Below are positions 1 through 5,965 of a stretch of DNA of 41,719 nucleotides, piece after piece. Source of the stretch: JBBTYG01 sp964418085. GTDB taxonomy: Bacteria > Patescibacteriota > Minisyncoccia > UBA6257 > 2-01-FULL-56-20. The stretch's first letter is position 1. Each line of letters begins with the position of its first letter. The position numbers and the translations under genes are program-made. The stretch is from contig CAYQKB010000003.1 of NCBI GenBank assembly GCA_964418085.1, positions 1-41,719 on the forward strand, in the 5' to 3' direction. The notes under the pieces are model-generated. The model made no database searches, was not told where the DNA came from, and saw only the letters and a list, made by a program, of their open reading frames with translations.

Positions 1-138
1 CTGGGCGGCGCGATTTCGCACAAGCATAAGCTGCGCCTCAGCTTCATTTACCGAAAGCCCGCGGATAAGGTCGGCAACGCTTCTCGTCTTTCGTGGCGTT
101 ACGCGCAGATAATTAAGTTTTACGGTTTGTTTGATCAT
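1..138 (-). CDS. rplV: 50S ribosomal protein L22, N-terminal part (cut by window edge)
   Basis: The 46 codons present run from the ATG at 138 to the left edge and read M-I-K-Q-T-V-K-L-N-Y-L-R-V-T-P-R-K-T-R. The L-R-V-T-P-R-K segment followed by V-A-D-L-I-R-G is the conserved start of L22, a 23S rRNA-binding protein that lines the peptide exit tunnel. It lies directly downstream of rpsS, the standard S10-operon order. Only the N-terminus is visible, so length and C-terminal hairpin cannot be judged. Confidence 0.9.
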   Translation of the reverse strand, partial: MIKQTVKLNYLRVTPRKTRSVADLIRGLSVNEAEAQLMLVRNRAAQ

Positions 139-139
139 T

Positions 140-196
140 TGAGTAGTTCGCATTATTTGCTTTGATTCGCATTATACGTTATTAGTGATTACTATT
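140..196. repeat. AT-rich word-repeat spacer, type 1
   Basis: The spacer between rpsS and rplV holds two degenerate copies of ATTCGCATTAT followed by GTGATTACTATTTTA. The same words fill the spacers at 1461-1505, 12118-12208 and 35378-35468. Confidence 0.6.
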
Positions 197-514
197 TTAT
201 TTTCCCGCAGGCACTTTCGGCGCCGCAGCTACGGTTGCTTTTGTTTCGATATCCTTCTGCATCTTTCCACCGTGCTTGATGAACTTCCTCGTCGGCGAAA
301 ATTCTCCAAGGCGATGTCCCACCATTTCCTCCGTCACCCGCACTTCGATAAAATCCCTTCCGTTGTGCACGCCAAACACATATCCCACCATCTCCGGTGA
401 GATTTCGCATGACCGCGACCACGTCTTAATGACAGTTCCATCTCCCTGTTTCACTTTCGCGATCTTTTTTGTGATGTTTGGGTCAACAAACGGACCCTTT
501 TTGCTGCTTCTCAT
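197..514 (-). CDS. rpsS: 30S ribosomal protein S19
   Basis: 105 aa. It starts M-R-S-S-K-K-G-P-F-V-D and contains I-K-T-W-S-R-S-C-E-I-S-P-E-M-V-G and the conserved G-H-R-L-G-E-F-S-P-T-R. This is the S19 signature of a protein in the 30S head that contacts S13 and 16S rRNA. A 15-residue Ala/Pro/Lys tail follows the conserved core. It sits between rplB and rplV as in most bacteria. The 5' side is unusual: a 112-bp inverted-repeat element (515-626) abuts the start codon, and the start codon lies in the loop of an 8-bp hairpin (504-529). No good Shine-Dalgarno is visible other than a GGG immediately before ATG. Confidence 0.97.
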   Translation of the reverse strand: MRSSKKGPFVDPNITKKIAKVKQGDGTVIKTWSRSCEISPEMVGYVFGVHNGRDFIEVRVTEEMVGHRLGEFSPTRKFIKHGGKMQKDIETKATVAAAPKVPAGK

Positions 515-529
515 CCCGTTTAGAAGCAG
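504..529 (-). promoter_or_regulatory. hairpin enclosing the rpsS start codon
   Basis: On the minus strand CTGCTTCT (529-522) and AGAAGCAG (511-504) are perfectly complementary and enclose a 10-nt loop with ACGGG and the ATG. The 5' arm belongs to the inverted-repeat element and the 3' arm to codons 2-4 of rpsS. If it folds it could limit initiation; this is inference. Confidence 0.5.
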
Positions 530-626
530 ATCGCGATTTGCGACCTGCTGAAATTATTAATTTTAGATAACGACTTTTTCATTTTTTTATTTGTGTATTG
601 CCATGCGATCGCGGCTTCTAACGGGA
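515..626. mobile_element. 112-bp element with terminal inverted repeats, copy 1 (before rpsS)
   Basis: The left end CCCGTTTAGAAGCAGATCGC and the right end GCGATCGCGGCTTCTAACGG are imperfect inverted repeats of about 22 bp. A second copy with the same ends and different middle lies at 29334-29445 before mreC. On the minus strand each copy contains a short ORF from an ATGAAAAA-type start: here 20 codons (582-520), with the TAA five bases before the rpsS ATG. There is no transposase. It resembles a MITE or a small structured RNA element; which one is unknown. Confidence 0.6.
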
Positions 627-635
627 CTCATGGGT

Positions 636-1460
636 TTATTTTTTTCTTCGTGAAATTATAAATTTTGACGACGGTTTTTTCCGGTCTCGGGTCTTATGTC
701 CTCCGGTCACCTTACCCCACATGGTCTTCGGCTTCCTGGTTCCGCGCTGGGTTCTGCCTTCACCGCCACCGTATGGATGATCAACCGGGTTCATAACTTT
801 TCCGCGAACCGTCGGACTAATGCCGAGCCATCGTGAGCGACCGGCTTTCCCGATAACCGTAAGATTGTGTTCGGAATTCGATACCTGCCCGATTGACGCA
901 AAACACTCCCATGAAACTCTCCTGATTTCACTCGAAGAAATTTTGAGATCAGTAAATTCATCCGCATTCGCCAAGACCTCGGCATACGATCCCGCCGATC
1001 GCGCCATCTGTCCGCCTTTGCCCGGATGCATCTCAACGTTGTGAACCTGTTGTCCAATCGGAATATTTTTGAGCTTCAGGCGATTTCCGACTTTAAGCGG
1101 CGCGGCTTCAGCCGTAATCACCGTCTGCCCCACGGCAATCCCCTGCGGAGCGAGTATATAGCTCTTCGTTCCGTCGGGATATGAAATGAGCGAAATAAAC
1201 GCTGTCCGATATGGATCATATTCAAGCGTCAACACTTTTGCTTCCGCGCCCACTCTGTTCTGTATAAAATCAACCATTCGATACAAACGTTTATTTCCGC
1301 CTCCCTGATGGCGAACGGTAATTCGTCCTTGTGAATTTCTTCCCGAATGCGATTTAAGCCTCATCGTGAGTGCTTTATGCGGATTCTTGGTGGTGAGTCC
1401 GCCGTAATCAACATTCGTCATACTTCGCCGCGATGGAGTTGTAGGTTTATATGATTTCAT
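636..1460 (-). CDS. rplB: 50S ribosomal protein L2
   Basis: 274 aa, the normal length. It starts M-K-S-Y-K-P-T-T-P-S-R-R and contains G-R-N-S-Q-G-R-I-T-V-R-H-Q-G-G-G, then E-Y-D-P-Y-R-T-A-F-I. The C-terminal segment M-N-P-V-D-H-P-Y-G-G-G-E-G carries the histidine essential for peptidyl-transferase assembly in L2. The protein binds 23S rRNA near the peptidyl-transferase centre. It is flanked by rplW upstream and rpsS downstream. The 45-nt gap to rplW is a type 1 word-repeat spacer. Confidence 0.98.
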   Translation of the reverse strand: MKSYKPTTPSRRSMTNVDYGGLTTKNPHKALTMRLKSHSGRNSQGRITVRHQGGGNKRLYRMVDFIQNRVGAEAKVLTLEYDPYRTAFISLISYPDGTKSYILAPQGIAVGQTVITAEAAPLKVGNRLKLKNIPIGQQVHNVEMHPGKGGQMARSAGSYAEVLANADEFTDLKISSSEIRRVSWECFASIGQVSNSEHNLTVIGKAGRSRWLGISPTVRGKVMNPVDHPYGGGEGRTQRGTRKPKTMWGKVTGGHKTRDRKKPSSKFIISRRKK

Positions 1461-1505
1461 TTGAGTATTCGCATTATTTGCTTTAATTCGTGTTATTGGT
1501 GATTA
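1461..1505. repeat. AT-rich word-repeat spacer, type 1
   Basis: TATTCGCATTATTTGC followed by TTCGTGTTATTGGTGATTAC between rplW and rplB. It matches the spacer at 140-196 over most of its length. Confidence 0.6.
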
Positions 1506-1781
1506 CTATTGCGTGTCTATTTTTTGCCCCGCTTTCAGGGTAACAATCGCCTTTTTATATCCCGTTTGTTTTTTTCTCGTGTTCCGAAACCGCTTCGTCT
1601 TGCCCGGAATGTTTACAATGTTTACAGCAACGGAATCAACTTTATAAATATCTTTAACGGCTTTTTTAATCTCCGGCTTTGTAGCGTTTGATTTTACCAT
1701 AAACAAATACTTCCCCATGCTCGAAAGAGCGGTTGCTTTGTCTGTTATAAGTGGCCTCTGTATTAAAAATATATCTTTCAT
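1506..1781 (-). CDS. rplW: 50S ribosomal protein L23
   Basis: 91 aa. The N-terminus I-Q-R-P-L-I-T-D-K-A-T is the L23 signature, followed by Y-L-F-M-V-K-S-N-A-T-K-P-E-I-K-K-A-V and the F-R-N-T-R-K-K-Q-T-G-Y-K-K-A loop. L23 sits at the tunnel exit and docks trigger factor and SRP. It lies 14 nt downstream of rplD, in standard order. Confidence 0.97.
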   Translation of the reverse strand: MKDIFLIQRPLITDKATALSSMGKYLFMVKSNATKPEIKKAVKDIYKVDSVAVNIVNIPGKTKRFRNTRKKQTGYKKAIVTLKAGQKIDTQ

Positions 1782-1795
1782 GCAAGTTATTAGTT

Positions 1796-2458
1796 TTAAG
1801 TTTTAAGTTTTAAGTTCCGTTTATAATGTTTGGTCATCGTAGGAATCGTATCCCGATCAATAAAAATATTCTTATAATTTACGATGTCGTATAAATTGAT
1901 CGAATCCGCCGTTATTGCCTTGGTCTTCGGGAGATTCCTCGACGCCTTCATCACGTTCTTATTGTCCTTATCCGCGACAAAAAGTACATCGAATTTTTTC
2001 TGCTTTTTGGTAAGCCCGAGCATCGGTCGGAGTTTCTGCGCCAACATTTTCGTTTTCGGCTCTTGCATCACGAGCGTATCGAAAAACTTGATTTCATTGT
2101 CTTTCAATTTCTTCGAAAGCGCGCTGAACATAGACGCCTGCCGCATCTTGGCGTTTACCTTCTGGCTATAATTGCGCAGTTTGCTCGGGCCGTGAGATTT
2201 TCCTCCGTGAACCCAGAGCGGAGACCGTGACGATCCATGCCGAGCTCGGCCGGTTCCCTTCTGCCTCCATGGTTTTCGTCCTCCACCGCTTACTTCGCTT
2301 CTGTCCTTCGCATGCGCCCAGGGTCGGCGGCGGTTCGCGAGCTGTGCTTCAAGAACCTGTTGAATAAGCCGCTCATTCCACTTGATACCAAAAATTTCCG
2401 TGGGCAATTCCACTTCTCCCACAACTTTATTTTCTAAATTGTATACGTCTGCTTTCAT
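1796..2458 (-). CDS. rplD: 50S ribosomal protein L4
   Basis: 220 aa. The extended loop A-N-R-R-R-P-W-A-H-A-K-D-R-S-E-V-S-G-G-G (about residues 41-60) and G-T-G-R-A-R-H-G-S-S-R-S-P are diagnostic of L4, whose loop reaches the exit tunnel. The C-terminal globular part ends in M-T-K-H-Y-K-R-N-L-K. In other bacteria L4 can autoregulate the S10 operon. Here rpsJ has left the operon, and the leader before rplC carries an attenuator-like hairpin (3286-3321). Confidence 0.97.
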   Translation of the reverse strand: MKADVYNLENKVVGEVELPTEIFGIKWNERLIQQVLEAQLANRRRPWAHAKDRSEVSGGGRKPWRQKGTGRARHGSSRSPLWVHGGKSHGPSKLRNYSQKVNAKMRQASMFSALSKKLKDNEIKFFDTLVMQEPKTKMLAQKLRPMLGLTKKQKKFDVLFVADKDNKNVMKASRNLPKTKAITADSINLYDIVNYKNIFIDRDTIPTMTKHYKRNLKLKT

Positions 2459-2460
2459 GA

Positions 2461-2576
2461 TTATAGGTTGAAAGTGTAAATCTCAAAATGAAAAGTTTCG
2501 GAGTCCTTCGGACAGCATTTTGATTTTTTTAACTTTGAATTTTGCATTGTCATTTTCAACTTTGAGATTTCAACTT
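2461..2576. repeat. palindromic AT-rich word-repeat spacer, type 2
   Basis: The left arm near 2469-2500 contains AAATCTCAAAATGAAAAG. The right arm near 2553-2578 contains TTTTCAACTTTGAGATTT, roughly its reverse complement, so the 116-nt gap between rplC and rplD can fold back. In the middle CGGAGTCCTTCGG forms a small hairpin. The left arm sequence recurs at 3160-3178. Confidence 0.6.
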
Positions 2577-3140
2577 TTAATTTTTTTTAGAAATCTCAAG
2601 TATGCCGCCCCGTGCTCCGGGAACAGCGCCCTTAATCATCAAAAAGTTTTTCTCTTTGTCTACGCCGACAACCTCCAAATTTTTTACGGTCTGCCGCACA
2701 TCGCCCATGTGTCCTGCCATTCGCCTGCCCGGAATGACGCGCTGCGGGGTCGTGTTTCCAATTGATCCCGGTGCGCGAAGACGATTCTTTTGTCCATGAG
2801 TTTTGGGTCCGCCATGAAATCCGTGCCGCTTCACCACACCCTGAAATCCTCTTCCTTTTGTAATACCGGCAACCCGCACGATATCTCCCTCCTTGAATGC
2901 TTCGACAGTTACCTCCGCGCCCTCTTTGAAAGATTCAGAGGCAAATGTAGCATTCTTTCCGTTTCTAAATTCTCTTTTGGTCTTACCGAGTTGCACTTGC
3001 ACCGATTGATATCCGTCACGGGTAGTCGTTCGAATCATCGTAACCTTATTCGGCATAGCATGAACAACCGTAACAGGAACGATTTTCTCGCCCTGCCACA
3101 ACTGACTCATTTTAAATTTTTTGCCTAATATAAAACTCAT
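2577..3140 (-). CDS. rplC: 50S ribosomal protein L3
   Basis: 187 aa, somewhat shorter than the roughly 209 aa of E. coli. The start F-I-L-G-K-K-F-K-M-S-Q-L and the core G-I-T-K-G-R-G-F-Q-G-V-V-K-R-H-G-F are L3 signatures, with R-R-M-A-G-H-M-G in the rRNA-binding part. L3 acts in early 50S assembly. It is the first gene of its transcription unit, with a promoter at 3403-3431 and a long leader. rpsJ, its usual upstream neighbour, is 2.5 kb away next to tuf. Confidence 0.97.
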   Translation of the reverse strand: MSFILGKKFKMSQLWQGEKIVPVTVVHAMPNKVTMIRTTTRDGYQSVQVQLGKTKREFRNGKNATFASESFKEGAEVTVEAFKEGDIVRVAGITKGRGFQGVVKRHGFHGGPKTHGQKNRLRAPGSIGNTTPQRVIPGRRMAGHMGDVRQTVKNLEVVGVDKEKNFLMIKGAVPGARGGILEISKKN

Positions 3141-3149
3141 AGTGATGTT

Positions 3150-3262
3150 AATTAAAAAGTGTAAATCTCAAAATGAAAAGTGACAGTTTAAAGTTGAAAG
3201 TGTTTAAAATTTCCTAATTTTTCACTTTACACTGTAATTTTTAACTTTGATTTTTCCACTTT
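3150..3262. repeat. palindromic AT-rich word-repeat spacer, type 2
   Basis: AAGTGTAAATCTCAAAATG near 3159-3178 and related words in the left half are mirrored by TTTTTCACTTTACACTG and CCACTTTCCACTT in the right half. It lies in the leader of rplC. Confidence 0.55.
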
Positions 3263-3285
3263 CCACTTATTTTTATAGTCCTCTA

Positions 3286-3321
3286 TAAAAAAAGAAAATC
3301 ACCCAAGCACAGCCGGGTGAT
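3286..3321 (-). terminator. terminator-like hairpin in the rplC leader (possible attenuator)
   Basis: On the minus strand ATCACCC, a 9-nt loop and GGGTGAT are followed by TTTCTTTTTTTA. It lies between the putative rplC promoter and the rplC start, so it could act as an attenuator. The palindrome GATGGCCATC overlaps its 5' arm and could form a competing pairing. Confidence 0.6.
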
Positions 3322-3402
3322 GGCCATCCTTGTGAAAACATCCTACTCCGCGATATTCGATATAAATGCTCGCGTTCGAATGTCCATTAAAGAGACTGGA
3401 TA

Positions 3403-3431
3403 ATAGTAAACGAGTGCTCAAATCCTGTCAA
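3403..3431 (-). promoter_or_regulatory. promoter for rplC operon
   Basis: On the minus strand a perfect TTGACA (3431-3426), a 17-nt spacer and TACTAT (3408-3403). It is followed by a leader of about 255 nt before rplC. Confidence 0.65.
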
Positions 3432-3468
3432 CAGCTTTGAATTCCACTAAGATTTTTGATTGAAATAG

Positions 3469-3497
3469 TTGACAAATTAATAATATTATATTAAACT
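3469..3497 (+). promoter_or_regulatory. promoter for the 3500-4462 genes
   Basis: TTGACA at 3469-3474, then an AT-only stretch with TATATTAAACT. A 17-nt spacer gives TAAACT as the -10; TATATT is closer. It is divergent from the rplC promoter. Confidence 0.55.
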
Positions 3498-3499
3498 GT

Positions 3500-3607
3500 T
3501 TGCAGAACTTATTCATCTTTGGCGGGCTATTTCTGCTTGCCATTGCCGCATGCGCGGACTCACAAATGCGTACCGACAGTACGGAGTTAAATGAACAGGT
3601 TGTTTGA
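3500..3607 (+). CDS. possible 35-aa lipoprotein (TTG start)
   Basis: A TTG-initiated frame encodes a 35-residue peptide with a hydrophobic stretch F-I-F-G-G-L-F-L-L-A-I-A-A-C. This fits a lipoprotein signal with a lipobox ending I-A-A-C, followed by a short polar tail D-S-Q-M-R-T-D-S-T. It stops 4 nt before the next gene. Against it: the start lies 3-8 nt from the likely -10 box, so translation would have to be leaderless from TTG, and no Shine-Dalgarno exists. It may be a real mini-lipoprotein or chance. Confidence 0.3.
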   Translation: MQNLFIFGGLFLLAIAACADSQMRTDSTELNEQVV

Positions 3608-3610
3608 AAT

Positions 3611-4042
3611 ATGAAAATTGAAGTCTACTTCGAAGTTCGGTGGCTTATGGGACATAAGGAAAAATACGCGATTGACCGCGAAGCTCGCGGTGACGACGTC
3701 GTGATCAAATTCCTCCGCACAATCAATGCTCCTTGCGCCTTAGTTCCCGGACAATTCTTTTTTCCCAAGACAAATCCGTTTATCGGATCTCGACGGTTTC
3801 CAGACAGTGATTGCACCGCTTTGAAAGTAGTTGAATCGGGTCTTCTTGAAGATATTGATCGGATCCGACCCTACTTTGTTGTTTCAGAAGAAATATTCTT
3901 CCCTGAATGGATCGAGAGCGAGCGCAGACTCGAATCCCTGTCTCGGTCGCAGTTGGAGGAACAGTGGAAGATGTTTATAAAAAGTCATTTGGAGGACTTG
4001 GAGCAGTCCTTTGCAAAAGAAGGATGGACTCAAGAGGATTAA
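3611..4042 (+). CDS. hypothetical protein, 143 aa
   Basis: I do not recognise this family. The protein is soluble, with an N-terminal beta-like stretch M-K-I-E-V-Y-F-E-V-R-W, a middle part with Pro/Phe-rich F-F-F-P-K-T-N-P-F, and a charged helical C-terminus from about residue 100. No signal peptide or catalytic motif is visible. It is read opposite to the ribosomal genes, downstream of the promoter at 3469, and probably shares a transcript with the gene at 4091 (48 nt gap), ending at the 4482 terminator. Confidence 0.7.
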   Translation: MKIEVYFEVRWLMGHKEKYAIDREARGDDVVIKFLRTINAPCALVPGQFFFPKTNPFIGSRRFPDSDCTALKVVESGLLEDIDRIRPYFVVSEEIFFPEWIESERRLESLSRSQLEEQWKMFIKSHLEDLEQSFAKEGWTQED

Positions 4043-4090
4043 CCTAGTAAAACCTGCTTTGCAAAAAGTGCGAAACAATGGAGATCAATT

Positions 4091-4462
4091 ATGACAAATG
4101 ATGAAATTGAAACATTGGCCGCCCAGATTCAGGAAGGGATGGGGCTCGACGAAAAACAACTCAAAGCCGTATTCGAAAGAAACGGCGAACCTCGCCTCGC
4201 GGGAAGAGTAATCCCGGAAAGGAAGCTGGCGGAAGTATCTGGCTTCTTCCAAATTCCACGCGATAGGTTGAACTTGTTGCCCGGGCAATGGGTGTATGTT
4301 CTGTCGGTGCAACTCGAGATGCTTCGCGATCCCAACGATGGGTCAAAGTTCAAAGTGACTCTGGAGGAATTACTTAGAAACTTCGGGATTATTCGGGAGG
4401 CCTTGAAAATCGTTGAGCGAAAGAAAAAAGAAGAGCGCGACCGGTCATCGCACTCCGAGTAA
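4091..4462 (+). CDS. hypothetical protein, 123 aa
   Basis: The family is not recognised. It is a mostly helical, charged protein with a very basic/acidic C-terminal stretch E-R-K-K-K-E-E-R-D-R. There is no membrane segment or known motif. The upstream GGAGATCAATT lies close to the ATG and could serve as a Shine-Dalgarno. It follows the gene at 3611 and is followed at 4482 by a strong terminator, so the two form a short unit. Confidence 0.7.
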   Translation: MTNDEIETLAAQIQEGMGLDEKQLKAVFERNGEPRLAGRVIPERKLAEVSGFFQIPRDRLNLLPGQWVYVLSVQLEMLRDPNDGSKFKVTLEELLRNFGIIREALKIVERKKKEERDRSSHSE

Positions 4463-4481
4463 CAACCGACCAAACAAATTT

Positions 4482-4517
4482 GGGGCCATGGCGAAAGCTA
4501 TGGCCCCTTATCTTTTT
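4482..4517 (+). terminator. intrinsic terminator
   Basis: GGGGCCATGG, a GCGAAAGC-type tip and CTATGGCCCC are followed by TTATCTTTTT. It ends the 3611-4462 unit. Confidence 0.85.
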
Positions 4518-4551
4518 GCGGTAAAAGAAGCGCGCGTTTTTCAGAAAATAG

Positions 4552-4580
4552 TTGACACTAATATTGAAATATGTTATTTA
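4552..4580 (+). promoter_or_regulatory. promoter for the 4623 gene
   Basis: TTGACA, a 17-nt spacer and TATTTA. It lies between the terminator at 4482 and the gene, and decides against the longer upstream frame beginning at 4413. Confidence 0.75.
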
Positions 4581-4622
4581 TTTATCCACGCACATTTAGA
4601 ACTTAATAACGAAAGGACAAAC

Positions 4623-5372
4623 TTGAAAGCACGGAAAAAACGAAGCGACCGACATCACCTCCTTCCATGGGTTATACTAGCGGTCATTCTCGCGATCGTC
4701 TGCTCGGTAGCACCGCTCATCAAGAGCGGAGGCGAAAAAATCGCCGAAACCAGACACCCAGATTCCTCGCCGTATTCAGACGAAGAATTGAAGCAATTTT
4801 GGGAAAATCATGCCTACCCAATTATGAGCTCACTCATCAACCACACCTACCACATTCCCGAAATCAACGACAGATACCTCAAAGAGAACATCCTGATCAA
4901 TAAGCGATACGGCACTTTGAAGGTGCACATGTCGCAAACCTATATCACAAACTCCCACGAGATCATGGCCGCTTCTCAAATCAAATCAAATACAGCCATC
5001 ATGATCCTCGTTATCCCAAAAATGCTCATTGTCTATCGGGGATTGGAAAGCAGTAGGGACCCCGTGTGGCGAGAACGCTTCGAAAATGTTTTTGTGATAA
5101 GTGTTATGCACGAACTCGATCACTTGACCTATGAAAAGATTCCTGCAAAAAATGAGAAAATTCCATTAGATAAACTCGTAGAACTCGAAAAACAAGCATG
5201 GGCTTTGACCTGCGAGTACACACTTGCTCCGCTCGTTGAAAAATATAACTCGCCACTCGAATCAAGCGACCAGATATATTACACCAACTGGATTTATACC
5301 GGCAGGAGTGTCGATAGCCCTGCCTGGGAAAAGTTCATTCGCGACGCATACAAAGTGACACGGCACCAGTAA
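4623..5372 (+). CDS. membrane-anchored HExxH metallopeptidase-like protein
   Basis: 249 aa from a TTG start preceded by GAAAGGA. An ATG start at 4413 would be upstream of both a terminator and the promoter, so it is rejected. Residues 1-11 are basic, and a hydrophobic segment W-V-I-L-A-V-I-L-A-I-V (about 15-32) is a signal anchor. H-E-L-D-H at residues 163-167 fits the HExxH zinc site of metallopeptidases and is followed by a downstream E-K-Q-A-W that could supply a third ligand. No specific peptidase family is recognised. It probably acts outside the membrane. It is a stand-alone unit with its own promoter and terminator, opposite to the flanking rpsJ. Confidence 0.75.
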   Translation: MKARKKRSDRHHLLPWVILAVILAIVCSVAPLIKSGGEKIAETRHPDSSPYSDEELKQFWENHAYPIMSSLINHTYHIPEINDRYLKENILINKRYGTLKVHMSQTYITNSHEIMAASQIKSNTAIMILVIPKMLIVYRGLESSRDPVWRERFENVFVISVMHELDHLTYEKIPAKNEKIPLDKLVELEKQAWALTCEYTLAPLVEKYNSPLESSDQIYYTNWIYTGRSVDSPAWEKFIRDAYKVTRHQ

Positions 5373-5393
5373 CTCAATCTCAAAATAGCCTCG

Positions 5394-5420
5394 CGCAAAA
5401 ACGCGAGGCTATTCTTTTTT
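5394..5420 (+). terminator. intrinsic terminator
   Basis: AATAGCCTCGCG, a short loop and CGCGAGGCTATT are followed by CTTTTTT. It terminates the 4623 gene. Confidence 0.85.
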
Positions 5421-5431
5421 ATATTTAAATC

Positions 5432-5456
5432 AAAAAACCGCCTTTCGGCGGCTTCT
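5432..5456 (-). terminator. terminator of the tuf-rpsJ transcript
   Basis: On the minus strand GCCGCC-GAAA-GGCGG is followed by TTTTTTG. It lies beyond the large palindrome behind rpsJ. Confidence 0.75.
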
Positions 5457-5474
5457 TTGAATTCACTCGCGAAA

Positions 5475-5608
5475 GCTTGTGCTTTTTGGGAACATCTCGG
5501 AGTTCCGATAGCTTGGTGTTCCAATTTCCGAATTGGAACTATCTGAACGAGAGCGAGTGGGCATCCGCCGCAGGAGCGAATGAACCACGTTTCCCAAAAA
5601 GCAGAAGC
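5475..5608. repeat. large branched palindrome behind rpsJ
   Basis: The arms GCTTGTGCTTTTTGGGAAC (5475-5493) and GTTTCCCAAAAAGCAGAAGC (5589-5608) pair over nearly 20 bp. Inside are hairpins GGAACATCTCGGAGTTCC and GTTCCAATTTCCGAATTGGA(AC), and the box GGAGCGAA. The layout (long closing stem, two or three hairpins, GGAGCG box) resembles the tRNA-associated units at 14919, 16197 and 24716. Confidence 0.6.
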
Positions 5609-5616
5609 TGGAGCAC

Positions 5617-5949
5617 TTACACCATCTTTATCTCGATATCTACTCCTGCTGGAAGATTCAAATTCGAAAGAGATTCAATTATTTTCGGTGTAGGATTCAA
5701 GATTTCCACGAGACGCTTATGAATCCGAAGCTCAAACTGCTCTCTGGAATCTTTATGAACAAACGTCGAGCGGTTTACCGTGTACTTCTTTATTTCGGTC
5801 GGAAGCGGGATAGGGCCAACAATCTTGGCGTCGTTTCGCTCAGCCGCTTCGATAATCTGCCGGGCAGAGTTATCAATGAGCTTATGATCGTACGACTTGA
5901 TCCTCAACCGAATTTTTTGTGCCACATCGGCTTCTTTCTTCTTTGCCAC
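5617..5949 (-). CDS. rpsJ: 30S ribosomal protein S10
   Basis: 110 aa. The core I-R-L-R-I-K-S-Y-D-H-K-L-I-D and G-P-I-P-L-P-T-E-I-K-K-Y-T-V-N-R-S are S10 signatures; residues 1-12 are a basic extension. S10 is a 30S head protein and also the NusE partner of NusB in antitermination, which is relevant to the boxA-like motifs elsewhere in the window. It lies 16 nt downstream of tuf, a common tuf-rpsJ linkage, but is cut off from rplC by 2.5 kb of plus-strand genes. Confidence 0.97.
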   Translation of the reverse strand: MAKKKEADVAQKIRLRIKSYDHKLIDNSARQIIEAAERNDAKIVGPIPLPTEIKKYTVNRSTFVHKDSREQFELRIHKRLVEILNPTPKIIESLSNLNLPAGVDIEIKMV

Positions 5950-5965
5950 GGTAATTGTTTTTAAT

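Noticed and set aside
515..626. Conventional insertion sequence
   Set aside because: Too short for a transposase and no target duplication could be seen; at most a non-autonomous element.
4413..4622. Upstream extension of the HExxH gene from ATG 4413
   Set aside because: It crosses a strong terminator and the promoter at 4552; the TTG at 4623 has a Shine-Dalgarno and begins a proper signal anchor.
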